This document shows, piece after piece, positions 44,661 through 53,378 of a stretch of DNA of 64,000 nucleotides. The notes under the pieces were generated by a model. The model made no database searches. It was not told the DNA's origin and saw only the letters and a program-made list of their open reading frames with translations. Every line of letters begins with the position of its first letter. Within the stretch, counting starts at the first letter, position 1. The stretch covers positions 62,001-126,000 of the forward strand of contig JBCDKJ010000001.1 in the NCBI GenBank assembly GCA_038746745.1. Direction: 5' to 3'. The position numbers and the translations under genes are program-made. Source of the stretch: JANQIO01 sp038746745 (GTDB lineage Bacteria; Pseudomonadota; Gammaproteobacteria; Pseudomonadales; Halieaceae).

Positions 44661-45260
44661 ATGAAAGCCTGGCTATCGCGACGCGTCCTGACCGTCCTGG
44701 GATGGACGATCGAGGGGCAAAAACCTGCCTGTGAACGCTGCGTTCTGATCGCAGCACCGCACACCTCCAACTGGGATTTTCCGCTGATGATGTTGTTTGC
44801 CTGGTCCTTCGGTATGCGAATCTCGTGGATGGGCAAGAAATCTCTGTTCCGCATGCCGTATGGCTGGATATTTCGATTACTGGGCGGTGTGCCTATTGAT
44901 CGCGCTGTCTCGGGTAACGTCGTGGAGAGCATGGCAAACACTTTGGCCAACACCGCGGAACTTACTCTGGTTGTGCCGACAGAAGGCACTCGTGCGAGAA
45001 CGGAATATTGGAAATCGGGGTTCTACAACATTGCCCGCACAGCTTCTGTGCCCATCGTTCCCTCCTACCTCGACTTTTCGCAAAAGCGCGCAGGCTTCGG
45101 CGAGCCCTTCGTGGTGAGCGGCGACGTGCACCTGGACATGGCCTACCTGCGCGACTTTTATGCGCCCATGCAGGGTAAATTCCCGGAAAAGTTCGGCCCC
45201 GTCCGCATTCGGGAAGAAGACGCTACGCCGAAACCGCAATCACGCGCTGTCGGCGAATAG
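44661..45260 (+). CDS. PlsC-like 1-acyl-glycerophosphate acyltransferase family protein
   Basis: A 199-residue acyltransferase. HTSNWD (H-x4-D) near residue 35 is the catalytic motif, and VPTEGTRAR near residue 106 is the glycerophosphate-binding EGTR. It lacks a long N-terminal helix, as in the short lysophospholipid-type members. It transfers acyl chains, probably to a lysolipid, at the inner membrane. It follows the acidic lipoprotein gene. Exact acceptor is unknown. Confidence 0.85.
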   Translation: MKAWLSRRVLTVLGWTIEGQKPACERCVLIAAPHTSNWDFPLMMLFAWSFGMRISWMGKKSLFRMPYGWIFRLLGGVPIDRAVSGNVVESMANTLANTAELTLVVPTEGTRARTEYWKSGFYNIARTASVPIVPSYLDFSQKRAGFGEPFVVSGDVHLDMAYLRDFYAPMQGKFPEKFGPVRIREEDATPKPQSRAVGE

Positions 45261-45349
45261 TCCCCAGTGCTTCTCCTCACCACCTGAGCGCAATTACGTT
45301 AGGCCTCTCCACAGGTCTTTTTGGCGCAGAATCGCGCGATAAACGGTTG

Positions 45350-47320
45350 TTAGTGCAAGCTGTAGAGGTTCCAATGAGACAGCGCGATCGCGCAGGCCAC
45401 AAAAGCGAGAACGGCAGCGCTGTAACCAATTGCAGCCCCGCGGCTGGGCCATGCGTTGGCGATCTGGACTCTCGCTGAGCTGACAACACAGGCTGCGGTT
45501 AGCAGGGTTGTCAGCCAGAGCACACCGACATAAAGCTTCAAGGAGTTTGAGGGAAAGGGCAGAGCATAGAATGCCACGCTGGATTCAGCGTACTCACTCA
45601 GCGCATAGGCAAGTATCGCAAGGCTCGCGCACCAGCCCACTGCATTGGTGAAAAACAGCGTATCCATTACAGATGGCCGCTCTCCCAGGCCATGCATAAA
45701 TCGGCGCCACATCCACCGTGCACCCGCTGCCAGTATAAGTAGACAGGCGAGCAGGGTGGCCACAACCGGGGCGATTATGGTGACAGGCTTTTCAAACAAA
45801 ACTGGGCGTTGGTAGGCACTGGAGCCTCCTGCGCTTATTAACCACTCGGCCTTGCCGTCGTCGTTCCCTTTGAACTCAATAATCGAGCCGTCTGCGACCG
45901 ACTGAAACAAGTCTGTGCCGATTTCCACATAGCGCTTGTCGTCTACCACCAGGTAGCCTTCATTGGTGGCATAAGCATCGGTGAACGCATTCAATGTGGA
46001 TGCGATTTTTTCAAAGCGCGTGCTATTGCGTCGCGTGTTGATAAAGGTGCCTGTGTAGCGATGCGCTCGGTCAGAAAAATCTTCAGGTGGCGAAGGTGGG
46101 CGCGTGGTCTCGATGTCTGACGCGAAGAACTGCTGGATAATCCGTTGTGGCAGCCGCCGCAGTTTGCTACCGGTGGTGGTATTGGTTGATACAAATACGC
46201 CTAAGCCAAGGTCAGGGAATATCGCGAGTTCGGATTTGAAGTCATGGGTCGAGCCACCGTGTCGCAGCACACGATGTCCGCCCCAGTTCGTGGTCCAAAA
46301 TCCGTGCGCGTTCGCTTGCGCGTAGGCGCCGTTGCGGAACAGGGGCTCACTCATAGTCGTCCAGGTCGGTTCGGCCAATACCTCGACATCTTCCAGCGCC
46401 CCGCGATTCAAGTGCATGCGCATGTACAGGGCCATGTCTGCCGCTGTAGTAGACAGCGAACCGTTAGCAAGAATGGCTTTGCGGGAACCCGGGAACTGCT
46501 GTGTGTCATACCAGCCCTGGCTCCAGGTGTGACTCTCTGCCTGATCAAGCCGCAAGGCCGCCAATCGAGCGTCGTCTTCCCGCCCTGAAACACCGCGTAA
46601 AAAATAGGTTGAGCGATGCATCTTGAGTGAGTCGAAAATGTTCTCCTGAACGTAGCGTGCATAACCAAGGCCTGACACTTTTCCTACAATAGCGCCCAGC
46701 AACGAATAGCCGTAGTTGGAATAAGCCGTCACCACACCAGGCGGCCGCACCTGGTGGTCGGCCAGCACCTCAAGCTGCCCATCCAACGAGGGATCTTCGC
46801 CCGGTGCGGCTTCGCCATAGGCGCCCAGATTGAAGTCCTCGAATCCAGCGCTATGTGATAGTAGGTTCGCCACGGTGATAGTGCCCAGATGATCATCAAG
46901 CTTGATACCGCCCAGGTAGTCACGAACGTCTGCGTCTAAAGAAACGTCGCCAGACTGAACTAGCTGCATGATCGCAGTAGCGGTAAATGTCTTGGTTATC
47001 GACGCGATTCTGAATAGATGCTTCTCCGCATCCACGCGCTCACGAGTTTCCGCGTTGGCGAATCCGTAGCCTTTGATCAGGAGGTTCTTGTCTCGAGATA
47101 CAACAGCCACCGTCGCTCCAGCGATCTTGTTATCGTCCAGTGAGGTCTCAACCACGCCATCAACAAAGGCTTCAAGCAGGTCACTGTTGAGCAGCTCCAT
47201 CGCAGCAGGTGCTTTGGGTGAGCCGGGCGCAGCATTTGCATTGGCCGGTGCGCTCCCTAAGTGGACTATGAGGCCCAACGTGATTCCTGCGACCACGAGG
47301 GCTGATTGATGAAATCTCAT
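45350..47320 (-). CDS. Membrane-anchored beta-lactamase-fold serine hydrolase
   Basis: A 656-residue protein. A signal peptide covers residues 1-30. The catalytic domain (~45-400) has the S-x-x-K motif Ser107-Ile-Thr-Lys110, Tyr200-Ser-Asn202 and a HGG motif. A second globular part (~410-500) follows, then four membrane helices in residues ~510-656. Such class-C-like hydrolases act as esterases, D-aminopeptidases or penicillin-binding proteins. Its upstream spacer is 505 bases and holds AT-rich and dyad elements, so it may have its own regulation. It is unrelated in layout to the 60.3 kb hydrolase. Confidence 0.85.
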   Translation of the reverse strand: MRFHQSALVVAGITLGLIVHLGSAPANANAAPGSPKAPAAMELLNSDLLEAFVDGVVETSLDDNKIAGATVAVVSRDKNLLIKGYGFANAETRERVDAEKHLFRIASITKTFTATAIMQLVQSGDVSLDADVRDYLGGIKLDDHLGTITVANLLSHSAGFEDFNLGAYGEAAPGEDPSLDGQLEVLADHQVRPPGVVTAYSNYGYSLLGAIVGKVSGLGYARYVQENIFDSLKMHRSTYFLRGVSGREDDARLAALRLDQAESHTWSQGWYDTQQFPGSRKAILANGSLSTTAADMALYMRMHLNRGALEDVEVLAEPTWTTMSEPLFRNGAYAQANAHGFWTTNWGGHRVLRHGGSTHDFKSELAIFPDLGLGVFVSTNTTTGSKLRRLPQRIIQQFFASDIETTRPPSPPEDFSDRAHRYTGTFINTRRNSTRFEKIASTLNAFTDAYATNEGYLVVDDKRYVEIGTDLFQSVADGSIIEFKGNDDGKAEWLISAGGSSAYQRPVLFEKPVTIIAPVVATLLACLLILAAGARWMWRRFMHGLGERPSVMDTLFFTNAVGWCASLAILAYALSEYAESSVAFYALPFPSNSLKLYVGVLWLTTLLTAACVVSSARVQIANAWPSRGAAIGYSAAVLAFVACAIALSHWNLYSLH

Positions 47321-47448
47321 AACGCGTTCTCAACAGGATGCGAATCTAGCAAAGCCTAAAACTACCTTTATGTAAAGCTAAACCACAGCTTGTTTTGCTG
47401 TCGGAGGCTGACCTTGCATTTAAACATCCGGCGCCATTTAATATTTAA

Positions 47449-47464
47449 CATAATATATATTATG
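47449..47464. repeat. 16-base AT-rich palindrome
   Basis: CATAATATATATTATG is a perfect palindrome. Read on the minus strand it could contribute a -10-like element for the hydrolase gene ending at 45350, about 130 bases downstream. Confidence 0.6.
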
Positions 47465-47614
47465 CGCAGCTGTATGCTACCCTACGTGCGTAAGCCTGCC
47501 GTTACACGGGCATATGTTCGCACCTAGGGACGATGTGGCGTTTTATTGCAGTCATCACTTATCTCCTGAACACTCCTAATCTGGCTGTCACGAGAGTAAG
47601 TATCTGACTCCAAG

Positions 47615-47638
47615 GTTTTCCTGCATATCTGGGAAAAC
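47615..47638. repeat. Dyad element A
   Basis: Arms GTTTTCC (47615-47621) and GGAAAAC (47632-47638) are perfect inverted repeats with a 10-base centre containing ATAT. Possible regulator site. Confidence 0.5.
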
Positions 47639-47742
47639 TTCGCCGTTTTCCACTCCAACCTATTGAAATATAACAATATAACTCTTTCGGCTTTCGCCAG
47701 TCGACGATTAAAGAGCGCAATGCGAATGTCAGCTACATCTAC

Positions 47743-47763
47743 CCCGAATATGCAAGGAGACCC
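47743..47763. repeat. Element D, matching the 53.2 kb element
   Basis: The core CCGAATATGCAAGG matches the 53200-53220 element at 18 of 21 positions. It lies 63 bases from the TetR gene end. Confidence 0.6.
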
Positions 47764-47825
47764 AGCACATCACCTGAATTTCTGTTGTTTGTCTGTGCGA
47801 AAACAGCCTAGGCTAGGCGAGCAAG

Positions 47826-48452
47826 TCATCCGCAAGCACCGGTCAGGAAGACATCTACAACACGGGCAGCCCAGTCATGCGGGTCTTTAAACGGCTGATC
47901 GTCGATACATAAGCCCACACGCACCATGCCCATGCCTTCCCACATGCCCAGCAGCATGTCAGCAAGCTCTTTCGGATCTGCTTTGAACGACTGCAGGTTC
48001 GTTGCCTGCTCAAACGCGTCCTGTAAGTACCTCAAGGTGCGCTCGTAAGCTGCTTCGTAGAAAACAAGAGCGGATTGGGGATGCTCACGTGCCTCCTCGT
48101 GCATTAGCGCATTAAATCGTTGGATATCAGGTTCATTGAGGAAGGTAAGCAGCCTGGTCCCGTAATCAGTCAGAGCGTCTCTAAGGGCATCTAGAGAATC
48201 AATCTCGGGCACCTTAGCAGGTTCAAAGCGATCGCCCTCCACCGTAGTCACTGCTGCCAGGACGTCGCCCATACTCGGAAAGTACTTGTAAAGCGTTGCC
48301 TTTGAGACCGCTGCCTCGCGGCTAAGGGCGTCTGTGGAGACATTGCTAAAGCCCTGGCTAAAGAAGAGCTCGCGTGCAGCGATGAGGATGCGCGCAGGCG
48401 GGCTTCCTGGTTTTAGCGACGCTGCCAAAGGGTTTGCGGCGGGTTCCGTCAT
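47826..48452 (-). CDS. TetR/AcrR-family transcriptional regulator
   Basis: A 208-residue regulator from ATG 48452. The frame extends to GTG 48503, but that start lies inside the probable operator. The N-terminal domain has the classic TetR helices: ILIAARELFFSQGFSNVST, then LSREAAVSKATLYKYFPSMGDV. The C-terminal ligand domain is divergent. It is divergently transcribed from the RND gene, and the spacer contains two 18-base direct repeats, so it most likely represses the RND-lipoprotein-barrel operon and itself. The ligand is unknown. Confidence 0.9.
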   Translation of the reverse strand: MTEPAANPLAASLKPGSPPARILIAARELFFSQGFSNVSTDALSREAAVSKATLYKYFPSMGDVLAAVTTVEGDRFEPAKVPEIDSLDALRDALTDYGTRLLTFLNEPDIQRFNALMHEEAREHPQSALVFYEAAYERTLRYLQDAFEQATNLQSFKADPKELADMLLGMWEGMGMVRVGLCIDDQPFKDPHDWAARVVDVFLTGACG

Positions 48453-48485
48453 AAAAATCTCTGATTTGATGATCCACTTATAGTA

Positions 48486-48521
48486 CTGTACCGTACTGTT
48501 CACCTGTACGGTACTGTTCAG
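48486..48521. promoter_or_regulatory. Probable TetR operator: two 18-base direct repeats
   Basis: CTGTACCGTACTGTTCAC (48486-48503) and CTGTACGGTACTGTTCAG (48504-48521) are adjacent and match at 16 of 18 positions. Each contains a small palindrome (GTAC-C/G-GTAC). GTAC half-sites also flank the block on each side. It lies between the TetR start and the RND start, overlapping the natural promoter zone of both. Confidence 0.75.
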
Positions 48522-48545
48522 TACCCAATGTAAGGAGCTTGCTTG

Positions 48546-50903
48546 ATGAAGTCAAACACCCTGGAAGCCATAGGCAACGCGGTCGCAGGTGCATCCATCC
48601 GCTACCGATGGCTCTGTGTTCTTTTATGCAGTGTGCTGTGTATCGGCGTTGGTATGTCCGCCAGCACGCTTCGCTTCGCCGGTGATTACCGCGTGTTCTT
48701 TGGGCCTGAGAATCCAGACTATCTCGCTAACGAGAGTGTACAAGCCACTTTTGGTAAGCCCGACAATATCGCGTTTGTCATCATCCCTGATGCTGGCAAT
48801 GTGTATGTTCCGGATACGTTGACCGCTATCGAGTCACTGACTGACTTGGCATGGACCCTACCCTACGTATCCCGTGTCGACAGCCTTACGAATTTCCAAA
48901 ATACGCAAGGCGTTGAAGATGACCTGATTGTCGAGGATTTGGTCGTCAATCCTGCAGCGCTTGACGCTGAAGAGATTGCGCGCATCCGGGACACCGCCTC
49001 TAGGGAGCCTCTGGTCGACGGGTTTATCGTAGCGCACAATGGTGGTGCTACGGTGGTCAATGCGGTGATTCAGCTACCCCCGGATGTTCAGAACGCCGCT
49101 AGCGCTACGGTGACTGCGGCGCGAGAGATTCGTGATGCAATACTTGAGGTGCACCCCAACCATGAGATTCATCTTACCGGTGTAGCTGCGCTCTCCGCAG
49201 CATTTGAAGAAGCCGGAGTTCGGGACTCATCAACGCTGATTCCTGCTGTCTACGGTTTTATTCTGGTGGTGACACTCATTGCGCTGCGATCAGTATCGGC
49301 GGTGATTGCCACGCTGTGTTTGATTGCCCTATCGACACTGGTTGGCGTGGGTACGGGCGGTCTTACTGGTGTGGCCCTGACGCCCATATCCCTCGCAGCC
49401 CCGACGATCATCCTCACGATCGCAGTCGCTGATGCGATCCACGTGATCGCGGGCATACGCACCAAGATGCTTGCAGGTATGGGCAAGCGAGACGCCGTTC
49501 GAGCGGCGACCGCGCTCAATTTCGCGCCGATCTCAATAACATCACTCACTACTGTGATCGGCTTTCTTACACTGAATTTTTCTGACAGCCCTCCGTTTCA
49601 TCACCTGGGCAATATGAGCGCAGCGGGTATTGCGGCGGCCTGGGTGCTTTCAGTCACGTTCCTGCCGGCTGCCCTGAGTCTGCTGCCCCTGCGCTTCAAA
49701 GCCAGCACAGACGGCAACACGCAGACAGGTACCAATGCATTAATTAATGGAATCGCCAATACGGTGATCGCCCGTCCACGCACCGTCGCAGCGGTGACAC
49801 TAACGCTGTTTGTCGGTGTAGCGGCCGCAATTCCCACCCTAAGCGTCAATGACCAATGGTCGCAGTACTTTGATACCTCACTGGAGTTCCGTCAGGCCAT
49901 TGACGCAGCGGCGCCTTACTTTGGTACCGACAACATCGAGTTTGTGCTTGACCCTGGAGTTGAAGGCGGCGTGTCCGATCCCGCATTCCTCCGCGTTGTA
50001 GAAAGCTTCACCGCATTTTTGCGAAGCCAGGACAGCGCGGTGGCTCACGTGTTTTCCCTATCGGACATCATTAAGCGGCTGAGCAAAAACCTCAATGCCG
50101 ACAATGACGACGACTATCGGATCCCCGATTCGCAAGTGTTGGTTTCACAGTATCTGCTCGTCTACGAGCTCTCCCTGCCCTATGGCCTTGACCTGAATGA
50201 CCGCATCGATATCGACCGTCGCTCGACCCGTGTTACCGCGACGATGAAAGACATATCGACTGTCGATACACGCGCATTCATTGATGGGGCACGCGCCTGG
50301 TTTGAGGAAAACGGCGAGGGCTACAGGCTAGATGTCACTGGATCCAAGGTGTTGTTTGCGTTTGTCGCCGAGCGGAACATCGACGCAGTATTTGAGGGGG
50401 CGGTTTACCTCGTGGCAGTCATCTTCTTGATCCTCGCCCTCACCTTTCGCTCGATCAAGATCGGCGCGATCAGTCTGATACCCAATGCACTACCCATCTT
50501 GGCAGCCTTTGGACTATGGGCGCTCCTCGTGGGTGTTGTGGGCTTTTCGATTGCTGCTGTTGGCGCGGTCGCTGTGGGACTCATCGTGGACTACACGGTG
50601 CACTTCCTCGCGAAATACCTCCGAGCCCGAGAGGATGGTTCCGCACCTGCTGCCGCCGTCCGGTATGCGTTTGATACCGCGGGCATGGCGATCTTCTACA
50701 CGACCGTCATTCTTGTTGCGGGGTTCTGCATCCTCGTGACGTCCACCTTTAAGCTGAACGCTGATCTTGGGCTTTTAACCGCCATCGCTGTCGTCCTGGC
50801 GATGGTGGTCAACTTTACGCTGCTTCCTGCGCTGTTTTTGCTTCCCCGCAGCAGCGCGTCTGCTGCCACCGCACTCACACCATCACAAAAGGTCCCCTCA
50901 TGA
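48546..50903 (+). CDS. RND-superfamily (MMPL/HAE3-type) transporter
   Basis: A 785-residue inner-membrane transporter with two repeats of one helix, a periplasmic loop and five helices. TM1 is at ~20-40; the loop spans ~60-220; the first helix group ~225-385; a second TM at ~412-430, loop to ~615 and the last group to ~770. TLPYVSRVDSLTNFQNTQG resembles loops of hopanoid/lipid-exporting HAE3 and MMPL proteins. The start ATG 48546 follows AAGGAG with an eight-base gap; TTG 48543 is possible. It overlaps the next gene by four bases. Confidence 0.88.
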   Translation: MKSNTLEAIGNAVAGASIRYRWLCVLLCSVLCIGVGMSASTLRFAGDYRVFFGPENPDYLANESVQATFGKPDNIAFVIIPDAGNVYVPDTLTAIESLTDLAWTLPYVSRVDSLTNFQNTQGVEDDLIVEDLVVNPAALDAEEIARIRDTASREPLVDGFIVAHNGGATVVNAVIQLPPDVQNAASATVTAAREIRDAILEVHPNHEIHLTGVAALSAAFEEAGVRDSSTLIPAVYGFILVVTLIALRSVSAVIATLCLIALSTLVGVGTGGLTGVALTPISLAAPTIILTIAVADAIHVIAGIRTKMLAGMGKRDAVRAATALNFAPISITSLTTVIGFLTLNFSDSPPFHHLGNMSAAGIAAAWVLSVTFLPAALSLLPLRFKASTDGNTQTGTNALINGIANTVIARPRTVAAVTLTLFVGVAAAIPTLSVNDQWSQYFDTSLEFRQAIDAAAPYFGTDNIEFVLDPGVEGGVSDPAFLRVVESFTAFLRSQDSAVAHVFSLSDIIKRLSKNLNADNDDDYRIPDSQVLVSQYLLVYELSLPYGLDLNDRIDIDRRSTRVTATMKDISTVDTRAFIDGARAWFEENGEGYRLDVTGSKVLFAFVAERNIDAVFEGAVYLVAVIFLILALTFRSIKIGAISLIPNALPILAAFGLWALLVGVVGFSIAAVGAVAVGLIVDYTVHFLAKYLRAREDGSAPAAAVRYAFDTAGMAIFYTTVILVAGFCILVTSTFKLNADLGLLTAIAVVLAMVVNFTLLPALFLLPRSSASAATALTPSQKVPS

Positions 50904-51712
50904 ACCGATTACTTCTATCTACCGCCGCACTGGCACTGTGTTTGACCACAAGCCTTCTCACCCATGCTGACGGTTTAGCCTCCGATGACCCGGCCGTAAA
51001 AGGGTATGCCATTGCGGCCCGCTCGGATCGCAGTGACGTAGGTTTTGGCAGTTCTTCCGTCCGTCTGACGATGACGCTCCGCGATCGTCAGGGTCGGGAA
51101 ACCGTGCGGGATCTTCAGATCGATACGCTGGAAAAAGCCGGCGAAGGCAATGGTGACAAATCCATGACGCGCTTCTTCTCACCACCCGATGTAGAAGGCA
51201 CAGCGCTGCTCTCTCACGCCCGCGTTCTGGAGTCTGACAACCAGTGGCTTTATCTACCGGCGCTTCGTCGGGTGAAGCGGATTTCGTCGTCCAATAAATC
51301 CGGTCCGTTTGTGGGCTCCGAATTTGCCTTTGAGGACCTAACCGGCAATGAGCTGGGAAAATACGGCTACACCTACCTTGGCACAGAAACGTTGGAAGAT
51401 GGGACGGAGGTAGACAAAGTCCAGTGTGAGCCCCTCTATGAGCGCTCTGGCTATACCAAACTGCACTGCTACTTCGATACGCAGGTCTTCCAGAGCCGTA
51501 AGGTCGAGTTCTTTGACCGTGGCGGACAGCTGTTCAAAACCCTGGAGTTGACCGATTACCGCGAGTACGCCGGTGGCGTCTGGCGACCTCATCGCCAGGT
51601 GATGACAAATCACTTAACCGGCAAGTCTACGGTGTTAGAAGCCGGCCAATACGATTTTAGTGTCAACCTGAACCGGAGTGATTTTGAGCCCGGTGCGCTC
51701 GATGCGTTCTAG
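50900..51712 (+). CDS. LolA-fold outer-membrane lipoprotein-sorting protein
   Basis: A 270-residue periplasmic protein with a signal peptide of ~23 residues ending at THADG. The mature protein matches the family annotated as outer-membrane lipoprotein-sorting protein (LolA-like fold), usually encoded next to MMPL/RND transporters. Recognisable blocks are MTRFFSPPDVEGTALL, WLYLPALRRVKRIS and FVGSEFAFEDL. Such proteins probably accept a hydrophobic substrate from the RND pump. The start ATG overlaps the RND stop (ATGA), and its end overlaps the next gene. Confidence 0.85.
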   Translation: MNRLLLSTAALALCLTTSLLTHADGLASDDPAVKGYAIAARSDRSDVGFGSSSVRLTMTLRDRQGRETVRDLQIDTLEKAGEGNGDKSMTRFFSPPDVEGTALLSHARVLESDNQWLYLPALRRVKRISSSNKSGPFVGSEFAFEDLTGNELGKYGYTYLGTETLEDGTEVDKVQCEPLYERSGYTKLHCYFDTQVFQSRKVEFFDRGGQLFKTLELTDYREYAGGVWRPHRQVMTNHLTGKSTVLEAGQYDFSVNLNRSDFEPGALDAF

Positions 51713-52907
51713 CGACCTTGCTGTCGCTACGCTAGCGGCGTGTTGTTTTCTAGTCTCTCCGGGTTCGACGGCGAAATCTGCGCTACGCATCACGCCGGAT
51801 ATTGCAATAGAGAGTCGTATCTTTTCTGACGAGCCGCAATTTGAACCACAGTTTGACGGCGTACAGGCGGGCATCATCTTGGGCGGTGACCTGCGCTGGC
51901 GCAGTGCCGATAGACGCCACCGCGTGCGCGTGGAGCCCTACGTTCGCCTTGATAGCCAGGACCGACAAAGGACCTACGCCGATTTGCGAGAAGCGAGCTG
52001 GTCAACGCGAGATGGCTTATGGGAATACGAAGCGGGCATTGGGCAGGTCTTTTGGGGCGTTGCGGAATCACGCAATGTAGTCGACATTATCAACCAATTC
52101 GACACGGTCGAAGACTCCGATCAGGGCGAAAAGCTGGGCCAGCCAATGGTGCGTGTTGGCCGCAGAGTGTCGAGTGGTCGCCTGGACGCCTATTACTTGC
52201 CGTATTTTCGCCAGCAACGATTGTCCGGTAGTAAAGGCAGGCTTCGTGTTGATCCTGTTGTAGAAACGGGAAATCCTGATTTTGATCGTAATGGTGATGA
52301 GTGGGCAGGCGATGTCGCGCTCCGTTACACCGCCCGAACGGACCGCATAGATGTAGGCCTGCACGGCTTTTACGGCACCAGTCGGGAGGCCCTATTTATT
52401 CCTGATGCCGACACTAACCGTTTCACAACACGGTATCAGGAGCGCTACCAGGCCGGTGTGGATCTTCAGTTCACGGAAGGACCCTGGTTGCTAAAAGGTG
52501 AGGCCGTCGCAGCAAACGTCTCGGGTGACACCTTTTTATCGAGTGTATATGGCTTTGAGTACACCTTCTTCGGTGTATCTGGCTCAAGCGCGGACGTGGG
52601 CGTGATCATCGAACATCTGTACGACGATAGGGATGCCATCCGAAGCCCACTCACGCTGTTTCAGGATGATGTCTTCCTGGGCCTTCGCATTACACCTAAT
52701 GACATGCAGGATACCGAGATACTAGCAGGTGGTTTTGTGGATACAGATTCAGGTGCGATCATCGCATCCGCTGAGTACACGCGGCGCCTAGGTACCACAC
52801 TGCTTCTTGAACTAGAAGCCAGGTACTTTGACGACAATGGCGGACAACTGGTCCGGTTCCTCGATCAGGACAGCAATCTATTGATCCGCCTCACCAAGTA
52901 CTTCTAG
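51684..52907 (+). CDS. Outer-membrane beta-barrel protein linked to RND/LolA-like pair
   Basis: About 407 residues, with a signal peptide (SDLAVATLAACCFLVSPGSTAKSA), alternating beta-strand sequence, and a C-terminal ...LIRLTKYF ending in Phe, the BAM insertion signal. A GVAESRNVVDIINQ motif is characteristic of barrels encoded with RND/LolA-like genes. Start is uncertain: TTG 51684 has CGGAG five bases upstream; GTG 51678 and ATG 51702 are alternatives. It overlaps the preceding gene by at least 11 bases. With its two neighbours it could form a route from inner membrane to the surface. Confidence 0.75.
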   Translation: MSPVRSMRSSDLAVATLAACCFLVSPGSTAKSALRITPDIAIESRIFSDEPQFEPQFDGVQAGIILGGDLRWRSADRRHRVRVEPYVRLDSQDRQRTYADLREASWSTRDGLWEYEAGIGQVFWGVAESRNVVDIINQFDTVEDSDQGEKLGQPMVRVGRRVSSGRLDAYYLPYFRQQRLSGSKGRLRVDPVVETGNPDFDRNGDEWAGDVALRYTARTDRIDVGLHGFYGTSREALFIPDADTNRFTTRYQERYQAGVDLQFTEGPWLLKGEAVAANVSGDTFLSSVYGFEYTFFGVSGSSADVGVIIEHLYDDRDAIRSPLTLFQDDVFLGLRITPNDMQDTEILAGGFVDTDSGAIIASAEYTRRLGTTLLLELEARYFDDNGGQLVRFLDQDSNLLIRLTKYF

Positions 52908-53049
52908 TGGCCAACTGCTGAGCTAAAGGCCTCCCTTTTACATTGATTCGATGCATGCAATGCAGATGAAAACTAGACCTGCGGGTTTTCGCTATGACAA
53001 AACAGCATGCTTGGACGCGACCGTGTCAACGCGGCTTGAATACCTAGGG

Positions 53050-53070
53050 TTTCCTAGATACTTAGGGAAG
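53050..53070. repeat. Dyad element B
   Basis: TTTCC (53050-53054) and GGGAA (53065-53069) flank a 10-base centre, set in repeated CCTAG/CTAGG text. It resembles element A in arms. Confidence 0.45.
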
Positions 53071-53199
53071 GTAACTCGCACTCCCTACATGTGTAGAGTT
53101 TTTACGGTATTCTCCTTGCGTTTTTTATCGTCGAATTACCTAAGCTGACCAATTATTTAATAAATATCAGTAGTTTAGATAAGCATATGACCTGGATTT

Positions 53200-53220
53200 C
53201 CCGAATATACAAGGGAACCC
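53200..53220. repeat. Element C, matching element D
   Basis: CCGAATATACAAGG core, 18 of 21 positions shared with 47743-47763. TTTCCC...GGGAA arms around GAATATACAA also make it a dyad. It lies 159 bases before the ECF sigma gene. Confidence 0.6.
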
Positions 53221-53378
53221 TATCTACCAACTAACGTTTCCTGGCTCTCGTTAATTACATGGTATTGTCACGCGAATGACTGAAAACGAATCTTCAAATA
53301 CTGTGCTGCCAGGCTGTCAATGCCAAGAGCGAGAGGTATCAGTGTCTCCCTGCTGTTCTGCGGCGTTCGGAGTCATCC

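Larger units (their letters stand above)
47321..47825. other. 505-base gene-free spacer with dyads
   Basis: AT-rich relative to neighbours. It holds a 16-base perfect palindrome and two elements (47615-47638 and 47743-47763) resembling those at 53.05 and 53.2 kb. No ORF in it has family support. Upstream regulatory DNA of the hydrolase at 45350-47320 is likely. Confidence 0.6.
52908..53378. other. 471-base spacer with dyads before the FecI-type gene
   Basis: AT-rich, with elements B (53050-53070) and C (53200-53220). A 37-codon Cys-containing frame (53276-53389) overlaps the next gene start but lacks a ribosome site. No RNA gene is seen. Confidence 0.55.

Noticed and set aside
47663..47890. 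75-codon frame next to the TetR gene
   Set aside because: Partly antisense to the TetR 3' end and spans dyad DNA; no coding evidence.
52951..53148. 65-codon frame in the spacer before the sigma factor
   Set aside because: No ribosome site or family resemblance; lies over the dyad elements.
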